Shown piece by piece: positions 1-8,067 of a stretch of 37,038 nt of DNA. The stretch is from Fusicatenibacter sp. (GTDB lineage: Bacteria; Bacillota; Clostridia; Lachnospirales; Lachnospiraceae): positions 1-37,038 of the forward strand of contig JAGHIA010000042.1 of assembly GCA_017887445.1 (NCBI GenBank). The letters run 5' to 3'. Under the pieces are notes generated by a model. That model saw only the letters and a program-made list of their open reading frames with translations. It searched no databases and was not told the origin of the DNA. Both the position numbers and the translations under genes were made by a program. Each line of letters begins with the position of its first letter. The stretch's first letter is position 1.

Positions 1-172
1 ATGTAATTTTCAGCGGCACACTGCGCTCAAACAGCCTGGCCCCAAGCTCGTCCTCCACCGCCGCCAGATGGGCGCTCAGCGTCTGCTGGGTGACATGCAG
101 GCGCACGGCCGCTTTGGAAATGCTTTTTTCATCCGCGATCGCCAGAAAGTACTCCATGGTCTGTAAATTCAT
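1..172 (-). CDS. LysR-family transcriptional regulator, N-terminal part (cut by window edge)
   Basis: The first 57 residues are visible and form the winged helix-turn-helix that opens LysR-type regulators: MNLQTMEYFLAIADEKSISK, then AAVRLHVTQQTLSAHLAAVE, with the recognition helix at about residues 28-48. The ATG at 172-170 follows AAGGAGAG at good spacing. The effector-binding domain lies outside the window. It is divergent from the DUF1275 gene at 329, the usual LysR arrangement, so it probably controls that gene and itself. The effector cannot be predicted. Confidence 0.9.
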   Translation of the reverse strand, partial: MNLQTMEYFLAIADEKSISKAAVRLHVTQQTLSAHLAAVEDELGARLFERSVPLKIT

Positions 173-227
173 GATACTCTCCTTAAAAATGTAAAGTTGT
201 AACTATTCGTAACAGTTCAGCCGGAAG

Positions 228-294
228 TACAATATAATATTGTAATTCTTACACAAAATAACAGTTTGATTTTGTTTTGATTATAGATTATAAG
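228..294 (+). promoter_or_regulatory. Promoter of the DUF1275 gene and 17-bp palindromic operator candidate
   Basis: A sigma-A-like promoter reads TTGATT (266-271), a 17-bp spacer, then TATAAG (289-294), 34 bp before the start codon. Upstream, 228-244 is a perfect palindrome (TACAATAT-A-ATATTGTA) in the middle of the divergent gap, where a LysR protein would be expected to bind. Operator function is inferred. Confidence 0.55.
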
Positions 295-328
295 AGATAG
301 GAAGAAAGAAGTCAAGGAGAACCGAACC

Positions 329-1048
329 ATGAATACGACTACCGATCGTCCCCAATATCTTGTATGTGAGCAGAAATGGGTGTATGTACTGCTTATGGCC
401 GCCGCCGGCATGATGGGCGCTTATACCTTCAACCTGCGGGGAGGCGTTTTCTGCAACGCCCAGACCGCCAACTTCGTGATGATGGCCGTTGCCTTTGGAC
501 AGGGCCGGTGGATGAATGCCTGTTACTATCTCATTCCTGTCTTCGCGTACCTTTCCGGCGCGTTTCTCTCGGAAATCCTTCCCTCCCCGGTCAAACGCCT
601 GGGATTTCTGCGATGGGACACTTATCTGATCGGCTTTGAGATTCTTGTGCTGTTTGTCATCGGCCTGATCCCCTTAAGCTGGCCGGACCATCTGGTCCAG
701 GTGCTGGTGAACTTTATTGCCTCCATGCAGTACAACACCTTCCGTCAGGCCCGGGGGATCCCCATGGCCACCACCTTCTGTACCAATCATCTGCGCCAGA
801 TCGGCATAGCCCTGGCAAAACTGCTGCGAAAAGGCGACCGTTCCATGATCCAGCGGGAAGCTGCCCACGCCGCTATGCTCCTGGCTTTTGTAGCCGGCGG
901 TATCCTTCTCACCGCGGCGTGCCCTCCGCTGAAGGAGAGAGCTATCTGGCTGGCCCTTGTCCCTCTGGCCATTCTCTTTATCACTATGACCCATGCGGAC
1001 CTGACCACGGAGCACGAATATCTTGGCGACAAGCCTTCCGGTCACTGA
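329..1048 (+). CDS. DUF1275 (YoaK-like) integral membrane protein
   Basis: The 239-residue protein has about six hydrophobic segments and the family pattern. An N-terminal helix (residues about 15-35) leads into GAYTFNLRGGVFCNAQTANF, then comes the polar ATTFCTNHLRQIG motif near residue 150, and a C-terminal helix pair (about 180-225). The start follows AAGGAGA (314-320). DUF1275 proteins are membrane proteins of uncertain transport function. It is probably a single-gene unit controlled by the divergent LysR gene. No strong terminator follows, only a loopless palindrome at 1079-1094. Confidence 0.85.
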   Translation: MNTTTDRPQYLVCEQKWVYVLLMAAAGMMGAYTFNLRGGVFCNAQTANFVMMAVAFGQGRWMNACYYLIPVFAYLSGAFLSEILPSPVKRLGFLRWDTYLIGFEILVLFVIGLIPLSWPDHLVQVLVNFIASMQYNTFRQARGIPMATTFCTNHLRQIGIALAKLLRKGDRSMIQREAAHAAMLLAFVAGGILLTAACPPLKERAIWLALVPLAILFITMTHADLTTEHEYLGDKPSGH

Positions 1049-1483
1049 CAGCGGCAAAAGGGCAACGGTTCGGCCTGCGAACTGCCGGCAGTTCCGTCCG
1101 CCCATGCCCTGTGCGCCGGCTATACGCCGAAACGCTCCTTCACGGTTCCCTCCTGCTTTTCCATCCCGGATGCTTTTTTGACCATTCCGCAAGGTAACGC
1201 TCCTGTTCCCGGTCTTCCACGCGCTGGAAATAGCTGGGCGATTCCCATGCGGCGGTTCCCGTCTCATTTCCAACGGCAGATTGTGCTTCCAGTATTCCGT
1301 CCTGTTTCCTGTCTTCCATCTGACGCTCCTTTCCTTTGCCTGCCATGCTCCGGAACGTGTTTGAGACTTCATTCCCCCAATCCGCCGCCTCATTTTGCGG
1401 GGAAAAACAATTTTCAAACACGCACCGGATCACTGCTTTTTCTATGTTTTTTATTGTATTCTGTTTTCCGCCTTTTCATACGC
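1049..1483. other. Gap after the DUF1275 gene; little recognisable content
   Basis: Apart from the weak small frame at 1140-1319 and the perfect 16-bp palindrome GAACTGCCGGCAGTTC at 1079-1094, I see no gene here. The other open frames show no family motifs and no ribosome sites. Confidence 0.4.
1140..1319 (-). CDS. Possible small protein, 59 aa, unknown
   Basis: A frame starting at 1319-1317 is preceded by AAAGGAG six bases upstream, the only real support. The predicted peptide is polar and charged (starts MEDRKQDGILEAQ, ends KKHPGWKSRREP) with no signal peptide, membrane helix or recognised domain. A longer frame reaching 1433 lacks a ribosome site at its start. It could be spurious. Confidence 0.3.
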   Translation of the reverse strand: MEDRKQDGILEAQSAVGNETGTAAWESPSYFQRVEDREQERYLAEWSKKHPGWKSRREP

Positions 1484-1521
1484 AAAAACCCCCGGCTTTG
1501 CATTTTTCACAAAGCCGGGGG
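1484..1521 (-). terminator. Rho-independent terminator of the MATE gene
   Basis: A perfect 12-bp stem (1489-1500 with 1510-1521, GC-rich, 9-nt loop) is followed on the minus strand by five T (1484-1488). It lies about 90 bp past the MATE stop codon. Confidence 0.85.
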
Positions 1522-1610
1522 TAAATTTACACGAAAACATCCGGGCAGATCCGGTAAGCGTCACACACTGTGAGGGCGCAGACTGCGGGAATACGTTTCC
1601 CAAAGAGACC

Positions 1611-2993
1611 CTACTCTGCCGTCTGGACCGATCCTTCCCTCTTCTTTAACCGCTCGAACAGTTTTTTCAGCTGATAAACCGCCACAGTGGCAAGGATCAG
1701 CTCCGCCGTAAACTGCGCGTACGCAAGGCCGTACAGAGGGAAAAGGAAATTCAGGATAAACAGCGCCGGGATTTCCAACGCCAGCTTACGCAGCAGCGCG
1801 AAGACGAGCGCATGTTTTCCCATGCCCACTGCCTGGAAGATTCCCACTGCCATAAAATCCACGGACAAAAACGGCAGCGCCAGGGAGAAGCCCCGCAGGA
1901 ACCGTTCTCCGTATGCGATCACGTCCGCGTCCGCGATAAACAGGCGAACCACTGTCCCCGGGAAAATAAAGAACAGCACCGTCACCACAATGAGGAAGGT
2001 CAGCGAAATCTTCATGGAAAACTTAATGGCGTTTTTCATTCTTTTACCGTTTCCGCTGGCATAATTATAGCTGACCAGCGGCATGATTCCCTGGGAAAGT
2101 CCCATGGCCATCTGCATGGGTACCATATTTACCTTCTGGGTGATTCCCATGGCCGCAATGGAGTTGGCTCCGTAGGAAGCGGTAAAGTTATTCAGGATAG
2201 TCATACCGGTAACGTTGAGCAGGTTCTGGATCGCAGCCGGAATTCCAACCGCGAACACCGACAGAACGATCCGTTTCTCGAGAGAAAACTTCCGCGGGGA
2301 AATGCTGATAAACGTACTCTTTCTCCGCGCCGCAAGCAGAATGAAGAAGTAGGCGCAGGCCACACAGTTGGAAAGAAATGTAGCGCACCCTGCTCCAGCC
2401 GCTCCCATATTCAAACCCCAGGGGAGGATAAAAATGGGATCCAGGATCATATTGAGAAAGCATCCGCTCATGGTTCCGATGCTGGCGTGCAGCGACGCTC
2501 CTTCCGAGCGGACCATATAGGCCAGAACCACGTTTAAGATTGCCGGCGCGGCGCCAAGGGTCACGGTCCAGAACATGTAGCCGTTGGTGGCGTCAAGGGT
2601 TACGCTGTCGGCGCCCAGCAGGGACAGCAGCGGCCCTTTGAACACAGTACACAGCAGGGAAAAGATGACCCCGAAAAACAGAGCGCCGTAAAACCCGAAA
2701 GCGGAACTGCGGCGCACCGTCTCGTAATCCTTACATCCCAGCGACCGGCTCATCAGACTGGAGCTTCCGACGCCGAACAGATTGTTTACCGCGTTAAACG
2801 CCAGCAGCACCGGGGCAGCCAGCGCAACGCCCGCGTTTTCCACCGGGTTGTTGAGCATTCCCACGAAATAAGTGTCCGCCAGGTTGTACAGCACCATGAC
2901 CAGCGAACTTAACACGGTGGGAATTGCCAGCGAGGCCACCGCTTTGGGAATCGGATAATCCTCAAATAACTGTTCTTTTTGTGTTTTTTCCAT
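1611..2993 (-). CDS. MATE-family multidrug/Na+ antiporter
   Basis: A 460-residue membrane protein with twelve hydrophobic segments in two homologous halves. The N-terminal half opens with the MATE pattern PIPKAVASLAIPTVLSSLVM and NLADTYFVGML, and the second half repeats it at AVGIPAAIQNLLNVTG. MATE proteins export cationic drugs and metabolites in exchange for Na+ or H+. The reading frame extends upstream to 3110, but the ATG at 2993-2991 has GAGGAAAAGG before it and gives the usual family length. It is monocistronic, with a terminator at 1484-1521. The substrate is unknown. Confidence 0.93.
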   Translation of the reverse strand: MEKTQKEQLFEDYPIPKAVASLAIPTVLSSLVMVLYNLADTYFVGMLNNPVENAGVALAAPVLLAFNAVNNLFGVGSSSLMSRSLGCKDYETVRRSSAFGFYGALFFGVIFSLLCTVFKGPLLSLLGADSVTLDATNGYMFWTVTLGAAPAILNVVLAYMVRSEGASLHASIGTMSGCFLNMILDPIFILPWGLNMGAAGAGCATFLSNCVACAYFFILLAARRKSTFISISPRKFSLEKRIVLSVFAVGIPAAIQNLLNVTGMTILNNFTASYGANSIAAMGITQKVNMVPMQMAMGLSQGIMPLVSYNYASGNGKRMKNAIKFSMKISLTFLIVVTVLFFIFPGTVVRLFIADADVIAYGERFLRGFSLALPFLSVDFMAVGIFQAVGMGKHALVFALLRKLALEIPALFILNFLFPLYGLAYAQFTAELILATVAVYQLKKLFERLKKREGSVQTAE

Positions 2994-3237
2994 ACCTTTT
3001 CCTCTTTTCTGACAAAACATCGTAGCGTTGCTGCATCCGGCCATTGAAAACCGCATCGCGATGGGCCGGATGCCATCAGGCGCTGCGTTTTCATACGGTC
3101 TGTGCAGCAAATGCGAAGACCTGGCCAGACGATTGCAAAACTTCTGCTGATATCATTATAAACGTCCGAAAAAGGTTATGCAAATTACATCTTTTTGGGA
3201 TTTTAGGATAATTTTACTTTTTATTCCCGCCTGCGGC

Positions 3238-3265
3238 GAGCCAGGCAGCTATGCCTGCATGGCTC
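3238..3265 (-). terminator. Stem-loop directly after the acetyltransferase stop
   Basis: GAGCCA/TGGCTC and GCAG/CTGC pair around one G-A mismatch with a 6-nt loop, immediately downstream of the stop codon at 3266-3268. There is no T-run, so terminator function is uncertain. Confidence 0.4.
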
Positions 3266-3892
3266 TTACCGTGAAAGACTCTCGATTTTTTCCCATGCTT
3301 CCGGATCAAATTTCCGGTCCTTGTAGTAATACTGCCGGTCTTCCTCTGTAATCCTGCGGATCACCCGGCAGGGATTTCCCGCTGCGATCACCCAGTCGGG
3401 AATGTCTTTGGTCACAACGCTGCCCGCTCCGATCACCGTATTGCTGCCGATATGTACGCCGGGCAGGATCACGGTGTTTCCGCCGATCCATACATTGTCG
3501 CCGATGGTCACTTCGATGCCGTATTCATAAGCGGAATTTCTGGACACCGGGTGCACCGGATGGCCCGCGGTGTAGATGGATACATTGGGCGCCATCTGGC
3601 AGTTGTCGCCAATGATCACCTTGGCTACATCGATGATCGTGCAGTTGTAATTGGCAAAAAAGTTTTTACCCACCTGGATATGGGTTCCGTAATCACAGTA
3701 GAACGGCGGATTCACAAACGCTCCGTCGGACCTGCCAAACAGTTGTTTGACCAGACGTCCGATGGCCTCAAAATCCGAGCGGTCCACAGTGTTCAGTTCC
3801 TGCAGGAGCCTGCGGCAGATTTTCTGCTCTTCCATGACGGCTTCGTCGGAGATGTAGGCCATCTGCGCATCTCTTCTTTCTTTGTTGTTCAT
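3266..3892 (-). CDS. Maltose/galactoside-type sugar O-acetyltransferase (left-handed beta-helix)
   Basis: The 208-residue protein begins with the Mac domain (ERRDAQMAYISDEAVMEEQK) and continues with hexapeptide repeats forming the LbH fold, including IGDNVWIGGNTVILPGVHIG and IGSNTVIGAGSVVTKDIP. The family catalytic His is in YTAGHPVHP. Members move acetyl from acetyl-CoA to a sugar hydroxyl, usually as a detoxifying step. The ATG at 3892-3890 follows AGGAGGAAAAGG; the frame upstream to 3964 has no ribosome site. The exact acceptor sugar cannot be told. Confidence 0.92.
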   Translation of the reverse strand: MNNKERRDAQMAYISDEAVMEEQKICRRLLQELNTVDRSDFEAIGRLVKQLFGRSDGAFVNPPFYCDYGTHIQVGKNFFANYNCTIIDVAKVIIGDNCQMAPNVSIYTAGHPVHPVSRNSAYEYGIEVTIGDNVWIGGNTVILPGVHIGSNTVIGAGSVVTKDIPDWVIAAGNPCRVIRRITEEDRQYYYKDRKFDPEAWEKIESLSR

Positions 3893-4134
3893 TCCTTTTC
3901 CTCCTGATGCCTTTGATTTTTGGTTTCTTGTATTGATAATAAAATGATTTTTCTGAAATTGCAAGTCATAGTATGGTCAGAGAACATCTGCTTGTCCACA
4001 TTGCATTGTTTTTCAGTGTGGCGGCAATGTATGATGAACTCATAGAAAAGAAGCTTCCTTCTATGAATCAGATATCCTCTTCATCCGGAACTAAGGGGAT
4101 ATCAAAAAATATTATAATTGAAAGGGGAAAAATT

Positions 4135-5967
4135 ATGATTAGTAACTGTGGACATGATGAAAATGGCGATACCAAATATGGTCAGGCAGGCGATCAGACT
4201 GGTACTGAATGGGCCATTATTCCCTGGTATAATCGTCCTTGGACCGTCATCTTAAGATTTGAAAATCAATCTATTGCACAAATGATTGCCGAACTTGGAA
4301 GAGCTGCTGCGCAAAACAATTTAATTGGTTACGATCAAAAGCAGCGTACTACATACTGGACGCATTTGAAAGCAAGCAACTATGATCCCGCCCAAATCAC
4401 TGTCGCTTGTGAAGCGGACTGTTCATCAGGTGTGGCTGCCAATGTTAAGGCTGCCGGATATCGTTTAAACAATTCTGCATTAAAAAACGTTGACACCAAT
4501 GCCAACACAAGCTCTTTACGTGAACAGTTAACTTCAGCAGGTGCCATTGCATTAACAGAAAGCAAGTATTTGACTTCTGATAAATACCTTCGTCCTGGAG
4601 ATATCCTTTTGTATGAACACCATCATGCAGCAACAAACCTTGACATGGGAAGCAATGCCAGCTGGGATGGTACTTCCTCTACAACCACACTCTCCGTAGG
4701 CTCCAAAGGAGATGCTGTCAAGGATATGCAGACAAAACTGATCGCCTGCGGTTATTCCTGCGGTTCCGCCGGAGCAGATGGAGATTTTGGAACTGGAACA
4801 GAAACTGCACTTAAAAATTTCCAGCGGGATCACGGCCTTGCGGTTGACGGTATCTTTGGTCCAGCCAGTAAAGCAAAACTGGATGAGGTTTATGCTTCTG
4901 TTACTGGCCAGGGATTCGAGAAAATTCCTATTTCCACCATCTCGGGTTCTGTAAAAGGCATTCGCGTATGCGGCAATCAGGTTGCCGTATGCTCAAAACC
5001 TGGCGATTCCAATACAATTGTACGTTATCTGACCAATGGAACACTCCTTTCCTGCGATTATCGCGCCTGGACGAACGGTTCCTGTTTTTACCATTATTCA
5101 GAAGGGTGGGTTGATGGCAAAAACCTTCAGGGATGGGTCGCCGATAACGGGCGCTGGTGGTATTTGATTGGCAATGGTACTTTGAACTATCCCAGAAATC
5201 AGTTTTATTACATCGACGGCGACAACTACTATTTTGATAACGAAGGTTGGATGGTTTACGATCAGTGGATTGAGGTTGAAGGAAAATGGTATTACGCAAG
5301 AAGCTGGGGCGGACTGCAGTACAACAATTTCTATGACGATGGAGAAAATCTTTTCTATCTGAAAGCCGACTACACCATGGCTTCCGCCGAGTGGCTCCAG
5401 ATTAACGGAAAATGGTATTATTTCAGAAGCTGGGGCGCTGCTTACCGCAATGAAATCTTCACCGACCCGGCAGACGGCAATATCTACTACGGCCTCGCAG
5501 ACGGCTCTATGGCTTCTTCTCAGTGGATTCAGCTCAACGGAAAATGGTACTATTTCAGAAGCTGGGGCGCTGCTTACCGCAACGAACTGTTTACCGATCC
5601 AGCAGATGGCAATATCTATTACGGTCACGCGGATGGTTCCATGGCCTCCTCCGAGTGGATCCAGGTTAATGGTGACTGGTATTACTTCAGAGACTGGGGT
5701 GCCGCGTTAAACATCGGACTCTGGAGTGACGGTGAAAATACTTACTACTTTGGAACCGACTGCAAAATGAAGACTGGATGGATCACCGTGGGAACCACAA
5801 CCTACTTCTTCAGAGATTGGGGCGCTATGCTGAAACATGCCTGGATCAATACGAACGGGGTATGGAAATACGTTGACAAAGACGGTGTCTATATTCCGTC
5901 CAAAGATACCACGAACCAGCCGGATACTTCCGACGGAAGTATTATCTATACTGGAAAAGTATCCTAA
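4135..5967 (+). CDS. Phage-lysin-like cell wall hydrolase: cysteine peptidase, peptidoglycan-binding and choline-binding-type repeats
   Basis: The 610-residue protein is modular. Residues 1-170 match the NlpC/P60-like peptidase seen at the N-terminus of clostridial phage lysins, with probable catalytic Cys96 (EADCSSG) and His at about 163 (YEHHHAAT). Residues 185-252 are a PG_binding_1 domain (VGSKGDAVKDMQTKL, DGDFGTGTETALKNFQRDHG). Residues about 265-340 look SH3-like. Residues 360-590 are aromatic CW-binding repeats (GKWYYFRSWG). The start at 4135 follows AAAGGGGAA and begins exactly where lysin homology begins; the frame upstream to 3973 has no ribosome site. No signal peptide is visible and no phage genes are nearby, so it is a domesticated lysin or is exported by a non-classical route. 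Confidence 0.85.
   Translation: MISNCGHDENGDTKYGQAGDQTGTEWAIIPWYNRPWTVILRFENQSIAQMIAELGRAAAQNNLIGYDQKQRTTYWTHLKASNYDPAQITVACEADCSSGVAANVKAAGYRLNNSALKNVDTNANTSSLREQLTSAGAIALTESKYLTSDKYLRPGDILLYEHHHAATNLDMGSNASWDGTSSTTTLSVGSKGDAVKDMQTKLIACGYSCGSAGADGDFGTGTETALKNFQRDHGLAVDGIFGPASKAKLDEVYASVTGQGFEKIPISTISGSVKGIRVCGNQVAVCSKPGDSNTIVRYLTNGTLLSCDYRAWTNGSCFYHYSEGWVDGKNLQGWVADNGRWWYLIGNGTLNYPRNQFYYIDGDNYYFDNEGWMVYDQWIEVEGKWYYARSWGGLQYNNFYDDGENLFYLKADYTMASAEWLQINGKWYYFRSWGAAYRNEIFTDPADGNIYYGLADGSMASSQWIQLNGKWYYFRSWGAAYRNELFTDPADGNIYYGHADGSMASSEWIQVNGDWYYFRDWGAALNIGLWSDGENTYYFGTDCKMKTGWITVGTTTYFFRDWGAMLKHAWINTNGVWKYVDKDGVYIPSKDTTNQPDTSDGSIIYTGKVS
5377..5772 (+). repeat. Tandem 132-bp repeats encoding 44-aa wall-binding units
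   Basis: Units start at 5377, 5509 and 5641, each beginning MAS and carrying WYYFR and DPADGN-like blocks. The first two are almost identical at base level and the third has diverged. More degenerate units flank them. Copy number could change by recombination. Confidence 0.85.
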
Positions 5968-6008
5968 ATTTCCAATAACACGTTCCTCTTAAATTGACAG
6001 ATTTGACA

Positions 6009-6043
6009 GGAACAGCCACCATCCGCAAGATGGTGGCTGTTCC
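6009..6043. terminator. Bidirectional terminator between convergent genes
   Basis: A perfect 15-bp stem (6009-6023 with 6029-6043) with loop CGCAA sits between the lysin stop (5967) and the M56 gene stop (6054). A T5 run follows on the plus side after a short gap. It probably serves both genes. Confidence 0.8.
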
Positions 6044-6053
6044 AACAAACTTT

Positions 6054-7796
6054 TTAGCTAAAACCATGCCCTGGAATCTGGTTGTTCATAAATGTCTCTC
6101 CCTCAACTGGTGCATATCCTGAAATTTCCATATCTGTTGCCTCCGGATATGCCGAATGATAATCCGGAAAAGTGAATGTCAAATCATAATCAATTCCATC
6201 ATATATCGCCTTTGTTCCGTCATCTATAAATACTGCTGTATGCGTTTTAAATACTAAATCCTCATTTTGTATGCTTGTATCTGGATCAAATGTATACAAA
6301 TAAATTGTAAAATCAAATGATGTGTCCGTGACATTTGTCACTTTTACAATATATCCTTCATTAGCAGTTCCAGGAGCCCCGCTGTATAAATTGGATTGAT
6401 TATATTCTCCTTCATAAACATTGACCTTCGCCTTCACTGGCTCAATCGTTTCCTCATTTTCATCTGTTTCACCTGTGTCCGAATCCGAAGGATTCTCATC
6501 CGGATCGTCATTCTCTGGCTCCGTAATCTCTGTATCAGACGGCTGCTGAACATCTTCAGTATCTGGCTGTGTTTTTTCCGGTTCAGGCGTTGGAGTTGCT
6601 GTCGGCAGCGGCTCTGTTGTCAAAGCCTCTGTAGGTTCAGGCGTTGCCTCCGGCGTCGCTGACACTGACGGTTCCTCAACATCAGAATCACTTACGCTGG
6701 CCACAGAATTTACAGACGTATCCTGCGGTTTCTTTGTCGAACAACCAGTCATCACATTCGCGCATACAAACAAACCAAGGAAACAAACTGTTAATACCGC
6801 GCCTTTCTTCTTTTTTCCTGCTTTCATAATATTCACCATCCTTTTCTTTAAATTTGCAAGGTTTCCATTGAAACCCGTTGACAGTCCGTAAAAACTCCTG
6901 CTTCTCACTGCTGTCTGAGCCAGCAGATAGTTGTACTGCATCCGTTCTTCATGTACTCCGTTTTTCATTACGCGCTCGTCGCAGAGGAATTCCAGATCCT
7001 GCTCTGCTTTACGTTTCATCAGATGCAGCGCCGGATTAAACCAGTACACCATACACACCAGCTGAAGAATCAGCTTATACCAGAGATCTCTGTGCTGATA
7101 GTGGCTGACCTCGTGTCGTAATAAAAGTTCCAGTTCTTTCTTCGTGAACTGATCAGAAGGCAGATAAATGTATGGCCTCACCACTCCTGATAAAAGGGGC
7201 GTTGTGAGTTTCGCGTTCATACGCAATTTCGGCGGATGTTTGACTTTCATCTCTTTGCATAATCTCTGATAATCCATCTCCAGACTTTTATCACGCACAG
7301 GCATGCTCCAACGCTTCAATTCCCTCTGTACCACATAACTTCCCAGTATTCTGTAAGCGCCATATACAGTTACTCCAGCAAGCCAAAGAAAGGATAAAAC
7401 AGAAACCGCGGATCCTGCCCCAGCTGGCCTGCTGCCAGTTGAATAAGACTGGCGTTCTGTTGGCAGATTTTGCACCGCAGTTTTTCCTCCACTTTCATTG
7501 CTTTCGTTTAACTGCGCTTCTGATTCTTTTTCCTTCTTTATCACGCTTGGATTTTCTTTATTCCCAGATGTATCTTCTCTTGTGTCCGCAATCTGTGGAA
7601 TCCGAATATGGATCACACTCCATGAATCCGGTATCCGCACCGGCAGAAGCAAAATAACAGATATCCCCAGCCACAGGATGCTTCTCCACCATACGGAATA
7701 TTTTTTGTTCAGAAAGATTGATACACCTAAAATAAGCAAAATCATGATTGCCGCCAAAATGTTCAATTTTAATATATAAAGTAAATAATCTTCCAT
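6054..7796 (-). CDS. BlaR1/MecR1-like M56 membrane metalloprotease-sensor, copy A
   Basis: The 580-residue protein has two N-terminal helices (about 5-28 and 36-54), an outer loop, a third helix (about 132-152), then a cytosolic M56 zinc protease domain with HEVSH at 228-232 and a downstream acidic ligand region (AEQDLEFLCDE). A fourth helix (about 333-350) follows KAGKKKK and ends in VMTGC, which resembles a lipobox. Beyond it lie about 110 residues rich in Pro, Thr and Glu, and a 125-residue C-terminal domain starting VYEGEYNQSNLY. Classical BlaR1 ends in a penicillin-binding domain; this one does not. The ATG at 7796 is preferred over 7817 because GAAGGG precedes it and copy B starts at the same place. 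No blaI gene is adjacent. Confidence 0.88.
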   Translation of the reverse strand: MEDYLLYILKLNILAAIMILLILGVSIFLNKKYSVWWRSILWLGISVILLLPVRIPDSWSVIHIRIPQIADTREDTSGNKENPSVIKKEKESEAQLNESNESGGKTAVQNLPTERQSYSTGSRPAGAGSAVSVLSFLWLAGVTVYGAYRILGSYVVQRELKRWSMPVRDKSLEMDYQRLCKEMKVKHPPKLRMNAKLTTPLLSGVVRPYIYLPSDQFTKKELELLLRHEVSHYQHRDLWYKLILQLVCMVYWFNPALHLMKRKAEQDLEFLCDERVMKNGVHEERMQYNYLLAQTAVRSRSFYGLSTGFNGNLANLKKRMVNIMKAGKKKKGAVLTVCFLGLFVCANVMTGCSTKKPQDTSVNSVASVSDSDVEEPSVSATPEATPEPTEALTTEPLPTATPTPEPEKTQPDTEDVQQPSDTEITEPENDDPDENPSDSDTGETDENEETIEPVKAKVNVYEGEYNQSNLYSGAPGTANEGYIVKVTNVTDTSFDFTIYLYTFDPDTSIQNEDLVFKTHTAVFIDDGTKAIYDGIDYDLTFTFPDYHSAYPEATDMEISGYAPVEGETFMNNQIPGHGFS

Positions 7797-7887
7797 ATAT
7801 CTGCCCTTCTTTTCCATCTTCTATCTTGTGGTCATCAAACAATAGCTTTTTCATTTTACGGTTTTTCTATCTTTGTAGTATATTATT

Positions 7888-7916
7888 ATATTACACTTGT
7901 AGAATCATTTTGTCAA
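7888..7916 (-). promoter_or_regulatory. Promoter of M56 copy A with BlaI/MecI-like box
   Basis: On the minus strand TTGACA (7916-7911), a 17-bp spacer and TAATAT (7893-7888) form a good promoter. The palindrome TACACTTGTA (7892-7901) overlaps the -10 edge and fits the TACA-NN-TGTA core bound by BlaI/MecI repressors. About 55 bp around it are nearly identical to the region before copy B. Confidence 0.7.
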
Positions 7917-7974
7917 TGGATACCTGAGAAAATTAAATAAATTGTAATAGTTAATTCTGTCGCTCCTAAATTTC

Positions 7975-8023
7975 ATAAAAAACAAGGCTCTCGGTCACTA
8001 CGAATGTACCGAAAGCCTTGTTT
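7975..8023 (-). terminator. Terminator of M56 copy B
   Basis: The stem AACAAGGCT/AGCCTTGTT plus TCGGT/ACCGA with one mismatch is followed on the minus strand by six T (7975-7980). It separates copy B from the promoter of copy A, so the two genes are independent transcription units. Confidence 0.85.
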
Positions 8024-8067
8024 TACGCTTATCTTTTATAGCATGTAAAGTAAAAAGTATTCATATT

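Noticed and set aside
3111-3237. Possible riboswitch or RNA gene upstream of the MATE gene
   Set aside because: No conserved aptamer pattern or consistent stem set could be seen; it looks like an ordinary AT-rich promoter region.
5377-5772. Regular repeats suggesting a CRISPR array
   Set aside because: The 132-bp units are in frame and encode wall-binding modules, with no unique spacers.
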